Shown here piece by piece: positions 57,256-64,000 of a DNA stretch of 64,000 nt. Numbering within the stretch: position 1 is the first letter of the stretch; each line of letters starts with the position of its first letter. This stretch comes from Euptelea pleiosperma (taxonomy: Eukaryota; Streptophyta; Magnoliopsida; Ranunculales; Eupteleaceae). The stretch covers positions 14,231,103-14,295,102 of the forward strand of contig CM068549.1 in assembly GCA_035048495.1 (NCBI GenBank). The letters run 5' to 3'. The notes under the pieces are model-generated. The model worked only from the letters and a program-made list of their open reading frames with translations. It had not been told where the DNA came from and searched no databases. The translations under genes and the position numbers were made by a program.

Positions 57256-58400
57256 TCCGTTGGTCAAAATTGGGTGAGAGTGGCCAAGATCCACCGTCTA
57301 GTTGGGGGATAAGATCTCAATCGGCCCTTCTTTATGAAGCCTATAAGAGGGGGAGACAACTTCCCTGTTTTGTTATATAGACTAGTGGGTGCCCCGTGGC
57401 ATCGGCACTCCTCGACAAAGAATTTGCCAAAATCAGGTGAGTGGCGGAGATCCACCGTCCATTTGGGGGAGGATTAGAGGAGGTATAAGTCGGGAGACAA
57501 CCAATGTGTTTTGTTATATAGAATAGTAAACCAATGTGTTTTGTTATATAGAATAGTAAATGGCCCATGCCCATGGCACTCTCTGACAAAAGCATTTGCA
57601 AAAATTGGGTGCCTTCGGCACTCAAACGGTATAAGGGATTGGGGTGTTACCATTTTTTCCAGTATAACGGCTTCTATAATAGATTGTAACGCACATAGGG
57701 AGAAATGGAAAAATAACAAAAAATAACGGTGTTGAAATTTAAATTTTGAATAAATTGAGGTCAAATGAGGCGGATTGAGTGGCTGAAATCTAACCGTCCA
57801 CATTAGATGGATGGATAAGATAAGAGAATACAACTGAGTTGTCTTGATATATACGTGGGTGGCCCGTGCCCGCGGCACTTTCCGACAAAGTGTTTGTCAA
57901 AATCGGGTGGGAGTTAATCTCAGCCATCGATATAAATCATAGTGGATCTCAACCACTCATTATTGAAGCCATATAAGATAAGAGGGGTATAAGAAAACCA
58001 TTAAATTTTTGTTAAATTCTATTTGTTTTAAAATTTTAAAATTTTAAATTTTGAATTTCAGCACCACTTTTTTTCCATTAAAATCTATTTTTTCTATTTT
58101 TGCCCCTGGCCGTTTCACTCCGTTTTAATGGCCATTTTAACGGTAACACCTCTCAAGGCATAAAAAGTGGGGTCTTGAGCTTGACCCTTGGGCTATATGT
58201 AAATCCAACCCATTTAATTCTTTATATGTAGGTAAATAGTAGGTGACCCGTGCCCACGGCACTCATCGACAAAGCGTTTGTCAAAATTGGGTGTGAGTAG
58301 CTGAGATCCACCTTCCATGTGGTGTGATAAGATCTCGGCCATCCTTTATGAAGTCGGATAAGAGGGGGAGACAACCGTCCTGTTTTCTTATATAGATTAT
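57256..58400. repeat. Block of R4 repeats with R2 fragments
   Basis: R4 units start near 57256, 57385, 57550, 57860 and 58238, each with GTGGCATCGGCACTC- or GTGCCCACGGCACTC-like sequence and GACAAAG...TTTGNCAAAAT. AACCAATGTGTTTTGTTATA is directly repeated at 57510 and 57530. R2 fragments are at 57620-57740 and 58010-58150. Confidence 0.65.
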
Positions 58401-58814
58401 TATTTTTTGTGAATTTTTGACACACCCGCCCCCATGTTATCTTTAAAATTTGACATACCCGCCATGATGTTGGGCCCATCGCTAGATGGACCTACATACC
58501 AAGGCCCTGCTTGGTTAACAGCAAATTGAGTGCAATGCACTCACATCCCACAATTTTGGGATTGAAAGTGATTGGTTGGAGGAGTGCAAATGACTGTCAT
58601 GCAAGTGGTTAACAAGCACTTGCTAACTCCTTAACAAAATTGATGCAAGGAAGTGCAGCCCAAAAACCGATGCAAGCAAGTGCATTGTGTTAACTCAATA
58701 TTTTTTTTTTCCGAAAAACGATAAGAATATTAATAACAACAACCGAGATTATTTTTTATAATTATCTTTTTATTTTCATTTCTTTACTTTTTAGTTTTCT
58801 ATTTTTTGATAGGG

Positions 58815-59165
58815 TCATGATCGGGGGACAACTATTTGGCATACCCTCATAGAAGATGAATCAATGGCTGATTTTTTGTGAGGATGATCTCTATGGTGAG
58901 GAGATCATCCTCACAAAAATTCAAATCATTCTGATATTCATGGACTGGTTTAGAAGTTGAAGAATTATGGACTGTCTATTTTTACCGTGTAACTTGAAAA
59001 CCACATTTGAGGGGTTAGAAATTTCAGAATGTGCTGATTTTTTGTGGGGGTGATCTATATGGTGAGGAGATCATCCTCGCCAAAAACCAGCCATTGATTC
59101 ATCTTCTATGTGGGTACATCAAAATGGTTGTTAAAAGTGGTTGTCCCCAGACCCTTTTTGATATA
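58815..59165. repeat. R3 repeat inside the Tourist-like element
   Basis: ATCGGGGGACAACTATTTGG and AGAAGATGAATCAATGGCTG on the left are mirrored by CAGCCATTGATTCATCTTCT and GGTTGTCCCCAGACC on the right. Confidence 0.75.
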
Positions 59166-59202
59166 GCTGGTTGGGGTCCCCTAACCCTAAGCTTTCCCCT
59201 CC

Positions 59203-59203
59203 A

Positions 59204-59289
<86 letters not shown>
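59203..59289 (+). repeat. AAT microsatellite
   Basis: About 29 uninterrupted AAT units. The apparent poly-Ile/poly-Leu frames across it are artefacts. Confidence 0.97.
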
Positions 59290-59290
<1 letters not shown>

Positions 59291-59317
59291 GTAAAAACAA
59301 TATTAATTATAATCAAG

Positions 59318-59640
59318 GTTTAAAAGGGGCCGCTATAACGGTATACCGGACTTGGGGCGTCATCATTTTTTCAGTTATAAGGGCTGTTATAACGATTTTT
59401 AACGCTCAGGGGCAAAAATAGAAAATAACGGAAAAAACAGAAAAAAATGGCACTGAAATTCAAATTTTCAAATTATTAGTAGGGGAAGGCTTGGGTAAAC
59501 CTTCCTCATTGCGTAATTTTCAAATTTATAATTATAATTTTCAAACGGCCCTCTTGTGTAAACTGTGTTGTGTGTACGGGAAGGCTTGGGTAAGCGCACA
59601 CAACCGTAGGACTTGTCCCATCACCAATGTGTGTGGGACA
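59318..59640. repeat. R2 fragment followed by a GGGAAGGCTTGGGTAA repeat
   Basis: 59318-59465 is the left half of R2. GGGAAGGCTTGGGTAAACC (59484) and GGGAAGGCTTGGGTAAGCG (59578) follow; the second leads through GTGTGTGGGACACC to an A-rich end near 59670, which could be a small retroposon, but no polymerase III boxes are evident. Confidence 0.5.
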
Positions 59641-59904
59641 CCTGCGTTATCAATAAATTAATAAAAAAATAATATTACAATAGTAATTTTATTGTGCATT
59701 TTTTTGTAAAATCAAAAATAAAATAATCCATTGCATTCATTTGCAATGCACTACCAACCAATCAGCTAAACTCCTTTTGCATCTATTTACATGGCGTGAA
59801 CCAAACAGTTGTAAGTGACTTACATCGCAAGTGATTGCAACACAATTCATTGTATTTGCACTAAAGTGCAAAATAGACCCAAGTGCAGCGAACCAAGCAG
59901 GGCC

Positions 59905-60060
59905 CAAATATCAACCCAGGAAAATGACTATATTCCAATGCTTAAAAATCACTAATCAGGCTAATTTTTGGTTTCTAGGTGCACCTAGGGTTGGGCCAAC
60001 AATAATCAGTGGTCTCTAAGAGTGTGCCACGAGGCTCATGATGTGGTCTGTTATCAACGC
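59905..60060. repeat. Right part of the R1 split by the Tourist-like element
   Basis: ATATCAACCCAGGAAAATGAC...AATCACTAATCAGGC...AGAGTGTGCCACGAGGCTC. Confidence 0.6.
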
Positions 60061-60484
60061 CAATGAACCCCCCCTATAATCACTCACGTACATTGCACTC
60101 GTGCCGCCTCCTAGTATTTGTAATAAAATATTGTTTTCTTGCAAGGGTAGAGGATTGCATCACAGGCTTAACTTTAGTCGAAAAAAAAAAAAAAACAAAT
60201 TCACAGACACGTGCCACAATCTTACCTTGCTAAAAAAACAAGACGGGCCATAGAAGCAAGGCCTAGGCCTGGCCTATGGGCTGATTATCTTGGCCTAATT
60301 ATGGCCTAGTGGGACGGACCTTGAAGCCCAACATTTAGAGCTGGCCAATTACAACGATACGGAGATGAAATAAAGGTTTACCATTGGTTAAGTCCATTAT
60401 AAAAATTGGATGAGTAATCAAGGCCCATGAAACATAATTAAGATCAAGAATTGAAATAAAAAAAGACATACATTTATGAGAATT

Positions 60485-60865
60485 GGGTCGGGCTCGGGGG
60501 ACACCTATTTTTTACCCCCATTTTTGACACCCATTTTGTCGTACCCACATAGAAGATGAATCAATGGCTGATTTTTGGTGAGGATAGATCGAGGAGATCA
60601 TTCTCACAAAAATTCAAATCATTCTGATATTCATATACTGGTTTAAAAACTGAAGAATTAAAGACTGTCGATTTTTACAGTGTATCTTGAAAACCACATT
60701 TGATGGGGTTAGAAATTTCAGAATGGGCTGATTTTTTGTTGGGGTGATCTATATGGTGAGGAGATCATCCTCACCAAAAATCAGCCATTGATTCATCTTC
60801 TCTGTTGGTAGGCCAAAATGGGTGTAAAAAATGTGGGTCAAAATGGGTGTCCCCCGAGCCCGACC
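60485..60865. repeat. R3 repeat, most complete uninterrupted copy
   Basis: GGGTCGGGCTCGGGGGACAC at the left and GTGTCCCCCGAGCCCGACC at the right are perfect inverted ends of about 19 bp. The arms share AGAAGATGAATCAATGGCTG. No clean 9-bp duplication can be seen (left AGAATT, right AGAATG). Confidence 0.85.
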
Positions 60866-60984
60866 AGAATGAATTTAATCTCTTTATTATTAATATAAGG
60901 GAATTTTTGACATACCCCCCATGTTATCCTTGAAATTTGACATACCCCCCCCACCCACACACACACACACTTCAAAAAAAGTTG

Positions 60985-61190
60985 ACATACTCCCCTATGA
61001 CTTGGTCCAAGGTCAGTTGACCCGAGTTGACTACAATATTTTACATTAAAAGATAGAAATACCTTTGTCTTCAACCATGGAACAAGGGTTTGGATCAAAA
61101 CTAAACTGCCAAATCAAATGGATGTGGTGGACGGCAAGCCAAGAGATACCAATGGGTTAGTTGTCCATCACCGGAGACCAACCCACTGAA
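60985..61190 (+). repeat. Dispersed repeat, copy 2
   Basis: Closely matches 54108-54300. Differences are few single bases plus a short deletion (GACCAATGTTGACC shortened to GACC). Confidence 0.85.
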
Positions 61191-61332
61191 GTCTCATGCT
61201 GGTCATCCACCACTCCGATGAAAATTAAAAAACCATTGGTATTTGGAGTTTCTCTTTTTATTTTTATTTTTTTTTTGAAACACCAACTTAAAAAAAAATT
61301 AAAAATTCTAGGGCTGAAGTGGTATTGTAATA

Positions 61333-61937
61333 TGAAACTAGGGTGGGTTTTTCTGTGTTGTCGGATCAGAAACCCTAATTCCAACTAATTTTTAATTTTC
61401 AAGTCGTATTCCTGCAAAATTTTAGAGATTTGTATAGGGCTTCGTGTCGGAAGTCGATCTGCACTTGGGGTTAGTTTGCGGAATTCAAACACATAAAATG
61501 ACTAATTTTTGCTTGAAATTGGTGGAGTGGTGGATAAATCGGATTAAAATATGCTTTAGATTTAGATCATTATAGACTAAAATACATTGAAAAGAAAGAG
61601 AAAACACTAAAACATTATGATCAACTAAATTTATTCATTAATCAAAGTGCTTAGAACATTAAACAAGAAAACAAACCTAACTAAAAAGAATATAAAATAG
61701 GGAAAACTAGAATGAAATAAAGAGAGAAGGAAGAGAGATAGAGAGAGAAAATATCAAAACCTAGAGAGAGAATCTAGTGTAGAGAGAGAAATGAAACCTA
61801 GAGAGAGAAAGGGAGGTTTTAGAGAGAGAAAATAAGGTGAGATGGCAAAGAGAAGTCTTATCATGAGATGATAGATGCCAGGGAAGATGAAGTTCGCCGG
61901 CGTTAATGGAGTTTGCCGGCATTCCCTTCTTTTCCTG

Positions 61938-61991
<54 letters not shown>

Positions 61992-62531
61992 TTTTGGTTT
62001 TTCTTTTTCCTTGCTTCAAGAGGGATAGAGGGCGGTTTCAATGGAGGTGCAGCAAGAGGTTGCCTGCCAACTCAGTGGTGGAGTCAACTCAAGGGGAGGA
62101 GAGATCCAGGCTATTAGATCTAAGCAGTGGAGAAGTGAAGAGGCTCGGCGGTGGTTGTTGGTTGCGGTTTGGAATAGGGCGGGGGAGAGAAAACGTCCAA
62201 AACCTGAGTTGCATATGGTGAGCAGAAATGGTGATGGAGGACTGCTCGTTCATGGACGAAGGAGGTGGCTGTTGGTGCGTTTTCTTGGAGAGGAGCGGTG
62301 CACATGTGAGGTTTTGGGCGGCAATGGAAGCCGTGATCTTCAATTGAAAGCCAACTAACAAGGTGGCTATCGTGTTTGGGGTTTGATCTTCTGCATGGTG
62401 TACGGTGAAGGAGGAACCGGCAACCAGTGTGGAGGAGCAGGTGGACGCCAAGGCGATCTGCTGGCCGGAGAAGATGCATACGGTGTCGCAGGCTGGGCGG
62501 CAACATGGTGCTGCAAGGTAAGGTTAGAGTT
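61333..62531 (-). mobile_element. LTR-X copy 6, cut by copy 5
   Basis: Minus-oriented 3' part of LTR-X: TGAAACTAGGG (reverse of CCCTAGTTTCA) at 61333, AGAAACCCTAATTCCAAC, and GTGTCGGAAGTCGATCTGCA near 61443. It carries a TA run (61938-61982). It stops at 62531, where a plus-oriented LTR-X begins, so copy 5 inserted into copy 6; the rest of copy 6 would lie beyond the window. Confidence 0.75.
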
Positions 62532-63523
62532 TGATATTCGCTCAAAAGTGCTTATTTTAAGCAATTATCCTTTTAGCGTTATCGTACTCTCCTACGTAAA
62601 ATGCTCTATTTATCTACTTTTCTACGTAAGAGTCTATTTCATTGCGTAGAACACACTTTTCTGGATGAAATGGTATATTTGCATGCATTAAACGCATTTC
62701 TGGAAGTCTAGGTATAAAGATGTTATGATCAAGTCTCATTGCGTGCTTTTCTTTTGCAAAAAATTCGATCGGGCTATTCTCGAGACTTGCGGGCCAAAAT
62801 CGATCATAAAAGCCCATTATCAAAGCTTAAAGAGCCCACAGGCTATAACTAGAAGATATGGGCCAAATATGGGCTGAATAAGAGGACCAAAAAGCTGGCC
62901 CAAAAAACGAAGAGAGTAGGAGAGCCAATGACCAAGAAACGGACCAAAGCGTTTAAAGCTACATGAGTCAGCAAGGAATGATGGTCTACTCTACTAGAGA
63001 AGAGTGAAGATGATTACAGTGAAGACCAGGGTTCCAGACCCTCTGTCAATGCTTTTATCTCTATTTTCTGATATTTTCTATCTCCTCCCCCTAATTTTCT
63101 ATCTCATCTCTCCTTATTCTCTCTCTCTTCATCTCTCAATCCTCGGATCTATTGACCTAACCCCAGAACTCCTGCCCGTTGGCTCTGTCTCATCTGCCTT
63201 AGCTTTCTGACCGTTGGATCTTCAATTGGACCGTTGGATCTTCCACCGGACCGTTGGATCTCTCTAGATCCATTGATCTACCAATCTGGGTCCCAATCAA
63301 GTCACCATCCATCCGATCATCATCAAATTATCTGTTACATCATCTTGTGAGACGATGGACATCATCAATCCTAGTGGACCAGTAGCCGGGCCCATCATCA
63401 TCGACCCGCTGCCGACCATTTAGTGGACCCCGTGAATTTTAAAATAATTTAAATTAAATTTTAAAAAAAAGGGGGGGTCCACTAAATGGGGAAATTCCCC
63501 AAAGAATAGTAAGGTTTTACTTA

Positions 63524-63575
<52 letters not shown>

Positions 63576-64000
63576 TTCTTATTTTTTTTTTTTCGAAAAA
63601 TCCCTAATTTCCATTAATGGAAACTAGGGATCTTTAAAAGGGAGAAGAGAGAGTTCTTTCCCTAATCCCCCTCCCTTCTTTTCGAATCCTTCCCCCAAAA
63701 CCCACTTCTCATTCTTCCCCTTCTCCCTTGGCCCCATTCTCCTCTTCTTCTTCATCTTCTTTACCTTCTTCGTCATCTTCACCATCTTCCACAGGAGTTG
63801 CAGCCTGCAACTCCGGCTACTACCGCAACATCCCCCTACTCTTCTCATGATCAGTCGGTAGACCTATAACTGATCTCCACGCCACCAAGCACCTCCTCCC
63901 TCCTTGCTTGCCATCACCACCACCTGCAACCTTCCTTTCTTTCTCTCCTCCATTTCAGCCTGCTACTGCACCAGTCCGCCTCCACCATAGACTGCCGCCT
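62532..64000 (+). mobile_element. LTR-X copy 5, runs off the window
   Basis: Starts TGATATTCGCTCAAAAGTGC and follows copy 1 closely, including CTGACCGTTGGATCTTC repeats near 63208-63260, a TA run (63529-63567) and the palindrome GGAGTTGCAGCCTGCAACTCC (63794-63814). Whether it is a solo LTR or the 5' LTR of a whole element cannot be told. Confidence 0.85.

Larger units (their letters stand above)
58503..59903. mobile_element. Tourist-like element with GGCCCTGCTTGG ends
   Basis: It starts GGCCCTGCTTGGTTAACAGC and ends GCGAACCAAGCAGGGCC, with CAA on both sides. Subterminal GCAAATTGAGTGCAATGC and TTGCACTAAAGTGCAA are mirrored. It sits in an R1 (GGACCTACATACCAA | AATATCAACCC) and itself holds an R3, a microsatellite and an R2 fragment. 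Confidence 0.65.

Noticed and set aside
59203..59316. Poly-Ile / poly-Leu frames
   Set aside because: They are translations of the AAT microsatellite.
1..64000. tRNA, rRNA or known small RNA genes
   Set aside because: No cloverleaf with A and B boxes and no rRNA segments were seen on either strand by eye.

Overview
The window is nuclear DNA of a flowering plant. It holds plant-specific gene families, GT-AG introns and a full set of plant transposons (solo LTRs, Ty1-copia, LINE, SINE, Mutator-like, CACTA, hAT, Tourist-like MITEs). The species cannot be fixed from the sequence. Only two ordinary, apparently intact host genes are visible: an orthologue of the F-box protein SKIP1 (34532-36486, minus, two exons) and a small secreted cysteine-rich peptide gene (46042-46420, plus, two exons). 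Nearly everything else is transposon, transposon remnant or dispersed palindromic repeat; long open frames in GAA/TTC-rich or palindromic DNA were not called as genes.

Layout. 1-4385: a run of related terminal-inverted-repeat elements, head-to-head and head-to-tail, sharing ends but carrying unrelated interiors. 4484-6790: a repeat followed by a decayed plant-mobile-domain (PMD) gene split by a hAT-like insertion with an 8-bp target duplication; a shorter paralogous segment lies at 17078-18591. 7860-10648: minus-strand solo LTR. 10656-16896: a probable Mutator-like element (MULE) with a decayed transposase, an OTU-like domain, a large inverted repeat and a convergent PMD remnant. 18592-21246 and 23641-26580: two more solo LTRs, the second inside a Ty1-copia remnant (about 22460-28690) whose coding sequence has expanded into a 33-bp minisatellite. 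28700-34200: old repeats, a Copia LTR remnant and a LINE 3' fragment. 34532-36486: SKIP1.

38304-44295 is a five-deep nest (Tourist-like in Tourist-like, then R1, then a Mutator-type MITE, then a Copia element), four levels being supported by target-site duplications. 44335-44880 holds two R2 repeats, followed by the peptide gene. 47144-53575 is an end-to-end CACTA element with a 3-bp ATA target duplication, a broken TNP2 transposase and a 179-bp tandem repeat. 54500-64000 holds a SINE tail, another solo LTR, dispersed repeats, a Tourist-like insertion, and two overlapping copies of the same LTR family in opposite orientation.

Repeat names used here: R1 = palindromic family with arms containing GTATGGATGTTTGGCCA and often a GCCACGTGGC box; R2 = family rich in TTATAACGGCC / CGTTATAAC; R3 = MITE with GGGTCGGGCTCGG ends and ATGAATCAATGGCTGATTTT arms; R4 = repeat with GTGCCCGTGCCCACGGCAC and GACAAAGTGTTTGTCAAAAT; R5 = TIR family ending in TTAGAGCATCTCCAA; LTR-X = the 2.6-2.9 kb solo LTR family starting TGATATTCGCTC and ending TTTCA.
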